Origin: Anaerolineae bacterium
Lineage (GTDB): Bacteria > Chloroflexota > Anaerolineae > Aggregatilineales > UBA2796
Assembly: GCA_025055255.1 (NCBI GenBank)
Contig: JANWYI010000032.1
Location: 1-42,136, forward strand
Length of the DNA stretch: 42,136 nt
Direction of reading: 5' to 3'
The position numbers and the translations under genes are program-made. Below, piece after piece: positions 1 to 8,686 of this stretch. Numbering within the stretch: the first letter of the stretch is position 1; each line of letters begins with the position of its first letter. A model generated the notes under the pieces. That model made no database searches, was not told the DNA's origin, and saw nothing but the letters and a program-made list of their open reading frames with translations.

Positions 1-1508
1 GCAAGCGACTGCAGCAAACGCGCTGTTCGCTGAAAAAGCACATATTGCGCCTGATCGTTGAGCGTAGCTACACGGAAGGCGTTGCCTGACTCAGTCTGTT
101 CGGTCTGAATAGGTTGAAAGCGCAGCAAGATCGGCACAGGCTCGCGCTCGGCGTGCGCAAACGGTCCGAGCCGAAGCTCAGCAAGCCCTAACGCGCTTTG
201 CCGCACCATGTCGCGCGGGATGATCGGCGTGTAGTTATCGCAGCGGTTATCGCCGATCAAAACAGCAAGCGGACACTCACGATATTCGGTCGAGGCTGTT
301 GTCTCAAGGCGCGCAGCAGGCGAAATGACGTAAAGCGTCGGCAAGGCTGAGAAACCGAGCTGTGTGACGCACATGAAAGCGATCAGCAGCACGTTCGCAA
401 GGCGTAGCCGACTGCGCCCTTGCGCAATGGTCAGCAGGCTTATCAGCAACACGCCGATCCAGAATTGCATTTGTAGCGGCGTGTGATGCAAGAAAGCAGG
501 CAGCTCATCAGCCTTGAACAGCGCGCCACGTCCGATTGAAGCTGTTGCAGTGAAGCCTAGTCCCCAAAGGATAAATGCGAAAGCAAGCGCTAACTTTTGG
601 CGGTCAGCACGTCGCCACAAAAAGACGAGGTTAGCCGCAGTCAACGCACTGGCAACAGTGAATACTAGCGCTGCTATCAGCTGCGGTAGCGGCGAGAGCG
701 CGCTGAAACGCGGCGAGGAGAGAATGGTCTGCGCTGAGCCGAGATACAGGATGCTGAACAGCGCATTGCGCAGCACGTCTATGCTGAGTGTAGTGAAGCC
801 TTGTCGTTCGCCCAGAAAAGTCGCTGAGGCGCATAAAATTGCCGCCAGGATGAACAGACTCCAGCGCAGCCAATGGCGCTCGCCGTGCACTAGCCACAGC
901 CAGCCAACCACAACGAAAGCCAGTATTCCTGCACCGTGAGAAAATGCTGCCAAGATGCACAGCAGCAGGCTAATTGAGAAAGCGCACCAGCCGAGCGAGC
1001 GGCGTGTCGCAATTACCATGCCGAGCAGAGTAAAGGCAATCGTGAACTGCCAGAAATTCGCTAGTCCCCATGCCCAGCTCGCCCACCAGCGTCCCGTGAA
1101 GATTACTACGGCAAGCAATGCAGCGCCTAGCCAGAACAGTCTCGGCGCAAGGTCGCCCAGCAAGTGATATGTCAGCGCTATCATGAGCGTGAGGTTAACC
1201 AGCAGAAGCGCTGCAGTCACTATCATTTCAAGGCGAGGGTCATAGCCGAGCGCAACAGCATTCAACGCTGTCAGAGAGAGCGTGATCGGCACACGATAGC
1301 CATTGTAGCTCACTAACAAGTCAGCAAGCGTCAGCATGCCACGTGCCGTCTTAATGGCGACTCCAGAGTTCATCAGGCTGTGCCATTCATCGCTGGTAGG
1401 TGTCCTGTTCGCGTATATGACGATGACGGACGAGACGAGTGCAAGATGTGTTGCGATTACAGCAATTACAGTGATCTTCAACCATAGCGGCGCGCGCTTC
1501 TGCGTCAT
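1..1508 (-). CDS. Polytopic membrane protein, 3' end beyond the window (tandem paralogue of the next gene)
   Basis: I translated this frame from the ATG at 1508, checking the start, middle and window edge; it stays open through position 1. The N-terminus (MTQKRAPLWLKITVIAVIA) and the TSDEWH, LSLTALN and YDPRLEM segments match the neighbouring protein at 1505-3301 closely. The last visible residues (LFQRTARLLQSL) align with its LFQRTTRLMQSL, so roughly 100 C-terminal residues lie outside the window. It has many hydrophobic segments, then a soluble C-terminal part. The ATG overlaps the upstream TGA (ATGA), which points to translational coupling. Function is unknown. The context with a DPM1-like glycosyltransferase and a methyltransferase suggests envelope glycan or polyprenyl-linked sugar work, and the layout resembles Wzy/GtrII-type multi-pass proteins, but no family motif is decisive. 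Confidence 0.85.
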   Translation of the reverse strand, partial: MTQKRAPLWLKITVIAVIATHLALVSSVIVIYANRTPTSDEWHSLMNSGVAIKTARGMLTLADLLVSYNGYRVPITLSLTALNAVALGYDPRLEMIVTAALLLVNLTLMIALTYHLLGDLAPRLFWLGAALLAVVIFTGRWWASWAWGLANFWQFTIAFTLLGMVIATRRSLGWCAFSISLLLCILAAFSHGAGILAFVVVGWLWLVHGERHWLRWSLFILAAILCASATFLGERQGFTTLSIDVLRNALFSILYLGSAQTILSSPRFSALSPLPQLIAALVFTVASALTAANLVFLWRRADRQKLALAFAFILWGLGFTATASIGRGALFKADELPAFLHHTPLQMQFWIGVLLISLLTIAQGRSRLRLANVLLIAFMCVTQLGFSALPTLYVISPAARLETTASTEYRECPLAVLIGDNRCDNYTPIIPRDMVRQSALGLAELRLGPFAHAEREPVPILLRFQPIQTEQTESGNAFRVATLNDQAQYVLFQRTARLLQSL

Positions 1509-3301
1509 TTTCTCTCTTCCTCAGCAAAGTCTGCTTGGCTGAGTTCAATTCTCGGATTTGCCCATAGCACATGACCACAGGTCAGCGGCTTAGATGTATC
1601 TACCTCATAGAGCAGGCTGAAAGCGCGTCCGCGCCAATCGGTCAGGTCAAAGGCGAACGGCACAAGGTCAGCTGTGACGGTTCGTTCAACGGCGACGCGC
1701 TGAGTTTCGCCGTCATCCACAATCAAGCGTGCTTTGACTGACTGTTCGGCGCATGCAGCGTCCGCTGTGAGCGCGCCGCGCAAGGTGAAGCGATAGTCAG
1801 GCAGGTCAGGCAAGGCAAGCGACTGCATCAATCGCGTCGTCCGCTGAAAAAGGATGTGTTCGCCTTTATCACTCACCTCGAAGGCGTGCGCAGCTGAGTC
1901 GGCGTCGTGCAGCGGCACAAAGGCAAGCGCTAACGTGACAGGCTCACGCGCAACATCTGAGAAAACGCTTAGCCTGAGTCGCGCTAACTGATAAGCAGTC
2001 TCATAAGGCGCTTGTGGCAGTATTCTGAACGTGCGGCATGAGTCGTTGCGCAGCAGCGCCGTCAATGCACACTCGCGCATGTCGGCAAGCGCCATGTGGA
2101 CGTATTGCGGCGTGATGACCTGTACAAAAGCAGTGACCGTGAAAGCGACGTGCGTCGCCGTCACAAAGGCGATGAACAAGCTGTTCAGAAATGCTAGAGC
2201 GCGCTTGGGAAAGTGCTGCAAGGCTAGAAAACTTGCCGACAAACAGCCGAGCCAGAACTGGACTTGCAACGGTGTGTAATAGTCAGCCTGAAAGGTTGTG
2301 GTTATTTCATTGCCGCGCGTCAGCGAGATCGCAAGGGCAAAACCAAGTGACCAAAGCACGAGCGTTGATGGCGCGATCAACTTCGGCGCGGCGACTCTGC
2401 GCAGCCGCCATGCATTCAGCGCAAAAATTGCTATCGCCACACAGAAAACTTGAAAAGCGACGCTCAAATAGTGGTTGTATTCAACTGTCCACGCCGCAGT
2501 GACGCCTGAGCGCGGAACAGAGAGCTGGACAGCGCCTAAAATCCAGCTTATCGAGAGCAGGTTTGCCAGCGGACTGATCGTCAAGCTGCTCGCAGCCTGC
2601 CTTTCGCCGACGAACAGCGCTGCTGAGCAAAATAGCGCCGCAGCGCCGAAGACTGCCCAGCGTCCAAGATGACGTTCGCGCCGTGTGAACAACACCATGC
2701 CGACTACGCCAAAAGCTAGGACGCCTGCGCCGAATGAGAAGCTTACCAACGTACAGAGCACCGTCAGCAGCAGCGTTGTGCGCCAACTCAGGCGCCACCT
2801 CAGCGCGATCAGAATGGCGAGCAATGTCAGCACAACAGCGAACTGCCACACAGTCATCACGCCCCAGACCCAAGCGATCCAGTTACGTCCGCTGAAGGTG
2901 AGCGCCGCCACTGGAATCAGGCTGAGCCAGAACAAACGCGGCGACTGTCCGCCAAGCAGCCAGCGCATTAAGAGTGCCGTCAAACTGAAGTTGAGAACGA
3001 GCAATCCCGCGCTGATCCACATCTCAAAGCGCGGATCGTATCTGAACAGCAGCGTGTTCAGCGCTGTTAAGCTCAAGCTGGTGAGCAAGCGATGTCCGCG
3101 ATAAGTTGCAAACAAGTCGTCAACATTGAACTGACCGTTAGCAATGCGTACAGCTAGGTCTGCATTGAGGCGCGGATGCCACTCATCGGCAATCGGAATC
3201 TTGTTGCCGATGCTCTCAACAGTGAAGATGGCGAATGCCAGATGCGCCGAAAGCACCGTCAACACTGTCAGCTTGAGCCACAGCGGCACAGACTTCGCCA
3301 T
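1505..3301 (-). CDS. Polytopic membrane protein of unknown function (598 aa)
   Basis: The first about 390 residues form roughly ten hydrophobic segments, beginning with an N-terminal helix followed by a periplasmic-looking loop with ADEWHPRLN. The last about 200 residues are soluble and rich in beta-type sequence. This is the layout of glycan polymerases, GtrII-like transferases and some GT-C enzymes, though no GT-C Asp motif could be placed with confidence. It starts 3 bases after the methyltransferase stop and its own TGA overlaps the ATG of the paralogue downstream, so the four minus-strand genes from 4793 are almost certainly one operon. The presence of two divergent copies side by side suggests duplication followed by specialisation on different substrates. 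Function remains unassigned. Confidence 0.88.
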   Translation of the reverse strand: MAKSVPLWLKLTVLTVLSAHLAFAIFTVESIGNKIPIADEWHPRLNADLAVRIANGQFNVDDLFATYRGHRLLTSLSLTALNTLLFRYDPRFEMWISAGLLVLNFSLTALLMRWLLGGQSPRLFWLSLIPVAALTFSGRNWIAWVWGVMTVWQFAVVLTLLAILIALRWRLSWRTTLLLTVLCTLVSFSFGAGVLAFGVVGMVLFTRRERHLGRWAVFGAAALFCSAALFVGERQAASSLTISPLANLLSISWILGAVQLSVPRSGVTAAWTVEYNHYLSVAFQVFCVAIAIFALNAWRLRRVAAPKLIAPSTLVLWSLGFALAISLTRGNEITTTFQADYYTPLQVQFWLGCLSASFLALQHFPKRALAFLNSLFIAFVTATHVAFTVTAFVQVITPQYVHMALADMRECALTALLRNDSCRTFRILPQAPYETAYQLARLRLSVFSDVAREPVTLALAFVPLHDADSAAHAFEVSDKGEHILFQRTTRLMQSLALPDLPDYRFTLRGALTADAACAEQSVKARLIVDDGETQRVAVERTVTADLVPFAFDLTDWRGRAFSLLYEVDTSKPLTCGHVLWANPRIELSQADFAEEERK

Positions 3302-3304
3302 GTG

Positions 3305-3976
3305 TCACGGCTTGCGCGCTATGATAAAAGTCTGCTTGCCGAGCAACCACTGCGCAGGTCGAAGGTGCAGGTATAGCCAGACTAGCCACGGCGCGCGCGG
3401 TAAGCGACTGCGCGTGGTGTAGGGCAGGAAGCGCACGCGCATGTACTCAATCGGCATCTCAGCCAGCTCAAGTGCCTCAGCCAGTGTATGGTGCGTCAAC
3501 GGCAAGAGATGGTCAATGAAGTCCCAGTAAGCGCCTTTGAGCAAGCGGATGTTCGGTTGCAGGATCAGCAACTTGCCGCCATGCCGCAGCACGCGCCGAA
3601 TCTCGCTCAACGTTGCCAAGAGCGCGTTTTTATCGGGCAGGTGCTCAAAAAAGTTGCTCACAAAAACGACATCCACGCTCTCTGAGGCGACTTCAGCCAT
3701 GTCATGGCTGTAGGCAATCACGACGCGCACTTCAGGCGCGGCAAAGTGGCGCGTGTCCTCATTCAGGTCTACAGCAATTTTCTCCGCTGCCTGAATGTTG
3801 TTGATGAATTCGCAGTTGCCAGCGGCGAGGTCTAACACGGTCGCCTCAGGCGGCACAAATCGCTGAAAGAAATGACGGCACAGCACGCGCCACACGGCGT
3901 TGCGCGAGGCGCGCTCGTCAACGCCGAAGCGTTGACGGTAGATATGCGTCAAGCGCGTTGAGTCAAAGGCTTCCAA
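3305..3976 (-). CDS. Class I SAM-dependent methyltransferase
   Basis: The 223-residue reading has a Rossmann methyltransferase core: motif I VLDLAAGNCEF, an acidic end of strand 2 (AVDLNED), VDVVFVSNFFEHLPD at the motif IV/post-II position, and LRHGGKLLILQPN after it, as in Methyltransf_11 or UbiE-like enzymes. I chose the TTG at 3976: it lies just after the glycosyltransferase stop (3978), is preceded by AGGAG about 10 bases upstream, and avoids a 110-base overlap. A longer reading begins at 4087, but its extra residues look like a shadow of the glycosyltransferase frame. The substrate is unknown. Operon position between a DPM1-like transferase and large membrane proteins suggests methylation of a glycan or lipid-linked intermediate. 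It lacks membrane segments. Confidence 0.85.
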   Translation of the reverse strand: MEAFDSTRLTHIYRQRFGVDERASRNAVWRVLCRHFFQRFVPPEATVLDLAAGNCEFINNIQAAEKIAVDLNEDTRHFAAPEVRVVIAYSHDMAEVASESVDVVFVSNFFEHLPDKNALLATLSEIRRVLRHGGKLLILQPNIRLLKGAYWDFIDHLLPLTHHTLAEALELAEMPIEYMRVRFLPYTTRSRLPRAPWLVWLYLHLRPAQWLLGKQTFIIARKP

Positions 3977-3977
3977 G

Positions 3978-4793
3978 TCAGCGCGACTCCTGTTGCTCCA
4001 CTGCTGAGGTGACAGGCGATGAGACAAACGGCTGGAACACTTCACCTGCAGGACGGCGCGTATCTTGGCGCACCAACAGCCACTCAAACCAGACGGTCAG
4101 CAGCGTGTATAGGTAGCGGCTGCCTTGCTCGCGTAGCTTGAGCGATGAGACGCCAACCGTGCGGTTTTGCCACGAGATTGGGATAATCTTGTAAGAATAG
4201 CCGCGCACCATTGCCTTGAGCGGCAGCTCAATGGTCATGTTGAAGTGCGGCGAGACGAACGGACGGCAGCCTTCAATGACATAGGCGCGATAGCCCTTGA
4301 AAGCGTTCGTTGTGTCGTTCAGACGAAAGCCGAACATCAGCTGGATCACAAAGTTGGCGATCCGATTGATGACCAGCTTAAAGCGCGGATAGTTCACCAC
4401 TTTGCTGCCGCGAATAAAGCGTGAGCCGAAGGCGCAGTCAGCTTCGTCGCGCAGGATGTAGTAATACTTGACGACATCAGCAGGCGAGTCAGAGGCGTCT
4501 GCCATGTAGATCACCACAGCGTCGCCTTTGAAATGGTTCAGACCAAAGGCAACAGCGCGTCCAAAGCCATTTTTGCCTGTGTTGCGCAGCACGCGCAAGC
4601 GCGGATCGCGCTCATGCTCAGCCGCCACGATCTCATAAGTGCGATCCTTGCTGCCGTCATCAATCACAAGGATTTCAAAGTCGTGGATACCTGCCTGATC
4701 GAGATGATCGCGCAGTGCTGTGACAGTCTGACCGATCACGCCTTCTTCGTTTCGCGCTGGAATCACCACAGAGAGTTTCATAAGTCCACTCAA
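3978..4793 (-). CDS. Family 2 glycosyltransferase, DPM1/polyprenyl-phosphate type
   Basis: The N-terminus LSVVIPARNEEGVIG followed by ILVIDDGSKDRT is the nucleotide-sugar binding part of GT2 enzymes. YMADASDSPADV is the metal-binding acidic motif, and a region around GFRLNDTTNAFKGYRAYV is typical of dolichyl- or polyprenyl-phosphate mannosyl/glucosyltransferases. There are no clear C-terminal transmembrane helices, so it is probably a membrane-associated soluble enzyme (271 aa). It would load a sugar from a nucleotide donor onto a lipid carrier phosphate, giving the donor used by GT-C enzymes in the periplasm. It is the first gene of the minus-strand operon; the following methyltransferase starts two bases past its stop. 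The exact sugar cannot be read from the sequence. Confidence 0.92.
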   Translation of the reverse strand: MSGLMKLSVVIPARNEEGVIGQTVTALRDHLDQAGIHDFEILVIDDGSKDRTYEIVAAEHERDPRLRVLRNTGKNGFGRAVAFGLNHFKGDAVVIYMADASDSPADVVKYYYILRDEADCAFGSRFIRGSKVVNYPRFKLVINRIANFVIQLMFGFRLNDTTNAFKGYRAYVIEGCRPFVSPHFNMTIELPLKAMVRGYSYKIIPISWQNRTVGVSSLKLREQGSRYLYTLLTVWFEWLLVRQDTRRPAGEVFQPFVSSPVTSAVEQQESR

Positions 4794-4897
4794 CCATTCT
4801 GATAAGTCCTAGTCACCAATATACCCTACCTTTTCAGCCAAATTGTTACAATGCACTAACGGATCAGCAGCTGAGTTGCGCGGTTGTCTATCAGCGC

Positions 4898-4926
4898 TTG
4901 ATTGCAGTTGCGCGCCGATCTAAAAT
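4898..4926 (+). promoter_or_regulatory. Sigma70-like promoter for the alpha/beta hydrolase gene
   Basis: TTGATT (4898-4903) and TAAAAT (4921-4926) are separated by exactly 17 bases, matching the -35/-10 consensus at 4 and 5 of 6 positions. The predicted start of transcription is about 30 bases before the ribosome binding site AAGGAG (4954-4959), which lies 5 bases upstream of the ATG at 4965. The whole divergent spacer 4794-4964 otherwise holds nothing else I can support. Confidence 0.65.
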
Positions 4927-4964
4927 TGGTGTGAAGGAAATAGACTTTCCAAAAAGGAGCAAAA

Positions 4965-5747
4965 ATGCCTTTTCAAGCCGTTCATGACCTAAAAATGCAC
5001 TATCTTGATCAAGGCGATCCAGACGGCACGCCGATTGTCTTCATTCACGGTAACGTCTCTAGCAGCGTCTGGTGGCAGTATACGCTAGATCGGCTGAGCG
5101 GCTTGCCCTACCGCCTGATCGCGCCCGATCTGCGCGGACGCGGCGAGACTGAAGGTCCTGCCGATAGTTGGACAATTGAGACTCTCGCGCACGACGTTCG
5201 CGGCTTGGTTGAGGCGCTCGGACTAGGCAGTGTACACCTGGTCGGACATTCGCTCGGCGCACTGGTCGCTATTCAGTACGCGCTGGACTACAAGCCTGAG
5301 GTGCGCAGTCTATTTTTGCTGGCGCCTGGCTGGGTTGCCGGCGACATGCCTGCTGAGATTGCCGATCCTGCGCGCATCCAGATGATGGTTCAAAACAAGG
5401 CAATTTTGAAAGCGGCGCTGCGCATGACTGCTGCTAACCATCCTGAGGCAGGCTGGGAAGTCCTAGAGAGCGCCAGTCTGCGCCAGCAAGACGCCGCCAG
5501 TTACCGCACGCCTGTTGCGCTCAAGCAGTGGGCAGTTGCGCAGCGTCTGGGCGAGCTGTACGGCATTCCGACAACTGTGGCACGTGGCGTGAACGATACA
5601 ATTATTCCAGAGTCAGTAGTGTTGGCGTCTGCGCAAGGCATTCCGAATGCGCGCTACGAAGTGATCGAGGGCGCTACACATTCGCCGAACGTAGAAGTAC
5701 CCGATACGTTTGTAGCGCTCTTGCGCGCCCATTTAGAGCGCGCCTGA
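4965..5747 (+). CDS. Alpha/beta-fold hydrolase
   Basis: This 260-residue protein is a compact alpha/beta hydrolase. The oxyanion segment FIHGNVSSS is at about 26-34, the nucleophile elbow GHSLG has Ser96, the acid is probably Asp211 in GVNDTII, and the base is His239 in ATHSPNVE. The PDLRGRGETEG stretch is typical of esterase, haloperoxidase and MhpC-like members. There is no signal peptide, so it is cytoplasmic. The start is well supported by a strong AAGGAG site and an upstream promoter. The substrate is not predictable; it stands alone between divergent envelope genes and pncB, with a hairpin-rich gap after it. Confidence 0.92.
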   Translation: MPFQAVHDLKMHYLDQGDPDGTPIVFIHGNVSSSVWWQYTLDRLSGLPYRLIAPDLRGRGETEGPADSWTIETLAHDVRGLVEALGLGSVHLVGHSLGALVAIQYALDYKPEVRSLFLLAPGWVAGDMPAEIADPARIQMMVQNKAILKAALRMTAANHPEAGWEVLESASLRQQDAASYRTPVALKQWAVAQRLGELYGIPTTVARGVNDTIIPESVVLASAQGIPNARYEVIEGATHSPNVEVPDTFVALLRAHLERA

Positions 5748-5779
5748 TTGAGCACACTTGCTGCAAAGCGCCATTGATG

Positions 5780-5848
5780 TAGTCTAGACTATGGCTTGGG
5801 CGCAGTGATTTGCCCAAGCCGGCAGCCAGTCTGCTGTAACATCAGCAG
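5780..5848. promoter_or_regulatory. Three stacked inverted repeats upstream of pncB
   Basis: The 129-base gap between the hydrolase and pncB holds three perfect dyads. TAGTCTAGACTA (5780-5791) is a 12-bp palindrome. GGCTTGGGC (5793-5801) pairs with GCCCAAGCC (5812-5820) across a 10-base loop. CTGCTG (5831-5836) pairs with CAGCAG (5843-5848). The middle one could be a terminator stem for the hydrolase gene but lacks a T-run. The others look more like operator half-sites. Which of them act at DNA or RNA level is not visible from the sequence. Confidence 0.5.
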
Positions 5849-5876
5849 CCAATCATGCTGCGCACGGACTTGTTAA

Positions 5877-7439
5877 ATGCACACGGCGAATCCTTTTATA
5901 AACGCGCTCCTGACCGACTTTTATCAGCTGACCATGCTCTCCGCTTATTACCAGAGCGGATTGCATCGGCGGCAAGTCGCTTTTGAGTACTTCTATCGCA
6001 GCGCGCCTTTCGGCGGATTGTACGCCATCTTCGTCGGCTTGCATGACCTGATCTACTACCTGCAGACGTTCGCCTTCAGCGAAGAACACATCGCCTATCT
6101 GCGCTCGCTCAATACGTTCAGCGAGGACTTTTTAGCGCATTTGCGCACTTTGCGCTTCACAGGCAACCTTGAGTCCATGCGCGAAGGCGAGGTGCTCTTG
6201 CCCGGCGTCTACGGCTTGCGTGTGACAGCCGCTCTGGAAGAGGCGCAGATCATCGAGTCAGCGCTGCTGAACTTGATCAACTTTCCCACGCTCATTGCCA
6301 CCAAGGCAGCGCACGTCAAGTTCAACGCAGAAGAAAAGAGCGTGTTGGAGTTCGGCTTGCGGCGTGCACAAGGCGCTGATGGCGCCATGACTGCCTCGCG
6401 CGCGGCTTACATCGGCGGCGCCGACGCAACTAGCAACGTCTTGGCAGGCTTTCAGTACGGCATTCCAGTGGCAGGCACACACGCACACAGCTACGTGATG
6501 TTCTTTCCCGATGAGCTGAGCGCCTTTGAACGCTATGCGCAGGTCTTTCCAAATTCAGCGCTCTTCCTTGTGGACACTTACGATGTCTATCAGGGCTTGC
6601 TCAATGCTATCCGCGTGGCACATGAGATGAAGGCGCAAGGCAAGCAAGCGCGCGGCGTGCGCATAGACTCAGGCGACTTGGTCTACTGGTCAATTGTGGC
6701 GCACGTGCTGTTTGAGCGCGCGAACTTGCCTGAGATGCGCATCGTGCTGAGCAATGACTTGAATGAGCGCAAGATTGCGCTGATCCACAACGAAATTCGG
6801 CGCAGTGTGCGCGACGAAGGCTACCTGCGCGAGATCAGCTTACAAGTCGGCGCTGAGGTCGGCAAAATTTCAGCGGAAGCGGTCATTGATCGGCTGGTGT
6901 TCGGCGTCGGCACAGATTTAATCACAGGCGGCAATCAATCGTCTCTCGGCGGCGTCTACAAGCTAGTTGCGGTACAAGAGCTTGACGGCACGTGGCAGCC
7001 GCGCATTAAAGTCTCGGCGCAACCAGAAAAGATGACCAATCCGGGCATCAAGCAAGTTGTACGCTTGCTGCGCAATGGTTTCCTAGTCGCCGACATCATC
7101 GCTCTGCCTGACGAGGAGATTGTGCCGCACAAGCCATTTGTCGGCATCAATCCTACCAATCCAAATCAGCAGACAACTTACCGCGACTTTGACCAAGTTG
7201 AGCGCCTGCACGTGCCGATTTTTGAGCAAGGCAAGTTGGTCTACACACCGCCAAGTCTCGCCGAAGTCAAGGCGTACGCCAAACAGCGCGCGCGCACCAT
7301 TCGCCTAGAGAGCCGTCGCTTAGAAAATCCGCACACACTCAAAGTCAGCCTGACCGAGCGCTACTTCGCCTACAAACAGGCTGTCATTCAAGCGGCAATG
7401 CAGCACGGTCTAGAGCAGCGCAGTGAAGACGCGATTTGA
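5877..7439 (+). CDS. pncB: Nicotinate phosphoribosyltransferase
   Basis: The 520-residue protein opens with LLTDFYQLTMLSAYYQSG, the diagnostic N-terminus of nicotinate phosphoribosyltransferases. It also has GTHAHSYVM at about 200 (the His-containing motif, phosphorylated in characterised relatives), VDTYDVYQG, and RIDSGDL near 261 in the PRPP/barrel region. It converts nicotinate and PRPP to nicotinate mononucleotide, with ATP hydrolysis, in the Preiss-Handler NAD salvage route in the cytoplasm. Length fits the longer bacterial form. The ATG at 5877 has only a weak GGA upstream. Its last 30 bases overlap the 3' end of the convergent hemW. The upstream dyads (5780-5848) could be a control site, since NAD salvage genes are often controlled by NrtR- or NiaR-type repressors, but I cannot assign one. 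Confidence 0.95.
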   Translation: MHTANPFINALLTDFYQLTMLSAYYQSGLHRRQVAFEYFYRSAPFGGLYAIFVGLHDLIYYLQTFAFSEEHIAYLRSLNTFSEDFLAHLRTLRFTGNLESMREGEVLLPGVYGLRVTAALEEAQIIESALLNLINFPTLIATKAAHVKFNAEEKSVLEFGLRRAQGADGAMTASRAAYIGGADATSNVLAGFQYGIPVAGTHAHSYVMFFPDELSAFERYAQVFPNSALFLVDTYDVYQGLLNAIRVAHEMKAQGKQARGVRIDSGDLVYWSIVAHVLFERANLPEMRIVLSNDLNERKIALIHNEIRRSVRDEGYLREISLQVGAEVGKISAEAVIDRLVFGVGTDLITGGNQSSLGGVYKLVAVQELDGTWQPRIKVSAQPEKMTNPGIKQVVRLLRNGFLVADIIALPDEEIVPHKPFVGINPTNPNQQTTYRDFDQVERLHVPIFEQGKLVYTPPSLAEVKAYAKQRARTIRLESRRLENPHTLKVSLTERYFAYKQAVIQAAMQHGLEQRSEDAI

Positions 7440-8585
7440 GATCAAGCGCGCCGAGCTGGTCAAGCGCCACGTCTCGCCTTCGCGTTGTAATAAGCCCTGA
7501 GCGCGCAGCCGCTCAAATGGCTTGCCGAAAATGTCTAGCAGGCTAACGCCAAAACGTGCCTCAAACTCGGATTCGCGCACGCCGTCTCGCACAAGGCGCA
7601 GACCAGTCAACAGGTGCTCCAGCATAGCCGTTTGCGTGTCAATCACCTCGTGCCACTCTACAGAGGCAGTGAATGGGAACGGCAACGGCGCGCTCTGAGC
7701 GTTGGCGAGCGCGATGTAGCGCGGAATTGCGCGCACAACAGCATAGCGGATGCCGTTGGCGTAACCGTGTGCGCCTGCGCCGACGCCTAAATACGGCAAG
7801 TTACGCCAATACTGCAAATTGTGGCGGCATTCCCAGCCGGGACGCGCCCAGTTGCTGATCTCATACTGCTCAAAGCCGTGCTGTGCAAGCACAGCATCAG
7901 CAACCTCATACATCTGAGCAGCAAGCTCTTCATCGGGCAAGGGCAGGCGTCCGCGCTCAACATCACGAGTCATAGCAGTGCCGCTTTCCAGCTCCAGCGC
8001 GTAAAGCGAAAGGTGTTGCGGCTGCAAATCCAGTGCTGCCCGCAAGCTCTCTTGCCACATACCAAGCGTCTGATAAGGTAGCGCAAAGATTAAGTCGAGA
8101 TTGATATTCTCGAAGCCTGCAGCGCGCGCTACGCGCACAGTGCGCGGCACTGCCTCGGCGTCATGGTCGCGCGCCATCAGGCGCAATTCACTGCGATGGA
8201 CGCTCTGCATGCCAATGCTCAACCGATTGACGCCTGCTGCGCGGACGCGCTCGAAGTAGTCACCTGTGACGCTGAACGGATTGACCTCAAGTGTGATCTC
8301 TAGCTCAGGCACAATTTGGAAGGCAGTGCGGCAAGTGTGTAAGATGTCAGCAATCTGTGATGGACTGAGCAAACTCGGCGTGCCGCCGCCAAAGAAAATC
8401 GTATGGACAGGTTGCTGCGTAACGGCTCCGAGCCAGCGCAATTCATTACGCAACGCCGCAACATAAGCAGGAAGGTATACCTCAGCGTTAGTATATGTAT
8501 TGAAAGCGCAGTAAGTGCAGCGCGTCTTGCAAAAAGGGATGTGCAAGTAGAGCGAGAGCAGCTGTGCGTGTGAATTATCCAACAT
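7410..8585 (-). CDS. hemW: Radical SAM haem chaperone HemW (HemN-like)
   Basis: Near the N-terminus LYLHIPFCKTRCTYCAF carries the radical-SAM CxxxCxxC motif (Cys19, 23, 26 from my chosen start). The next region has FFGGGTPSLL, then LEVNPF and NRLSIGMQS, and a conserved YEISNWARPG segment, all typical of HemW. In characterised relatives HemW binds haem and an Fe4S4 cluster and delivers haem to respiratory enzymes; it is not the HemN decarboxylase. I prefer the ATG at 8585 (391 aa), which gives the usual short N-terminus. A reading from 8660 would cover the promoter region of the divergent kinase gene. The 3' end overlaps pncB by 30 bases in the convergent orientation. Confidence 0.93.
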   Translation of the reverse strand: MLDNSHAQLLSLYLHIPFCKTRCTYCAFNTYTNAEVYLPAYVAALRNELRWLGAVTQQPVHTIFFGGGTPSLLSPSQIADILHTCRTAFQIVPELEITLEVNPFSVTGDYFERVRAAGVNRLSIGMQSVHRSELRLMARDHDAEAVPRTVRVARAAGFENINLDLIFALPYQTLGMWQESLRAALDLQPQHLSLYALELESGTAMTRDVERGRLPLPDEELAAQMYEVADAVLAQHGFEQYEISNWARPGWECRHNLQYWRNLPYLGVGAGAHGYANGIRYAVVRAIPRYIALANAQSAPLPFPFTASVEWHEVIDTQTAMLEHLLTGLRLVRDGVRESEFEARFGVSLLDIFGKPFERLRAQGLLQREGETWRLTSSARLISNRVFTALL

Positions 8586-8599
8586 GCGTTTTTGGCGAA

Positions 8600-8628
8600 T
8601 TGCGCGCGGATTGAGCCTCTTGTACAAT
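8600..8628 (+). promoter_or_regulatory. Sigma70-like promoter of the kinase/phosphatase operon
   Basis: TTGCGC (8600-8605) and TACAAT (8623-8628) are 17 bases apart, about 60 bases upstream of the kinase ATG. The -10 matches 5 of 6 positions, and the -35 matches 4 of 6. It sits in the only gap before six closely spaced plus-strand genes, so it probably drives the whole set. Confidence 0.55.
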
Positions 8629-8686
8629 AGTAACATCACAAGATACCTTTCCCAACCCAAAATCTAGCGTGATGGTGTGATGAGCT

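Noticed and set aside
3977-4087. N-terminal extension of the methyltransferase to 4087
   Set aside because: The extra residues overlap the glycosyltransferase and show no family similarity; TTG 3976 has a proper AGGAG site.
4794-4864. A minus-strand promoter for the glycan operon
   Set aside because: TATATT is present on the minus strand but no -35 hexamer lies at a suitable distance, so I could not support it.
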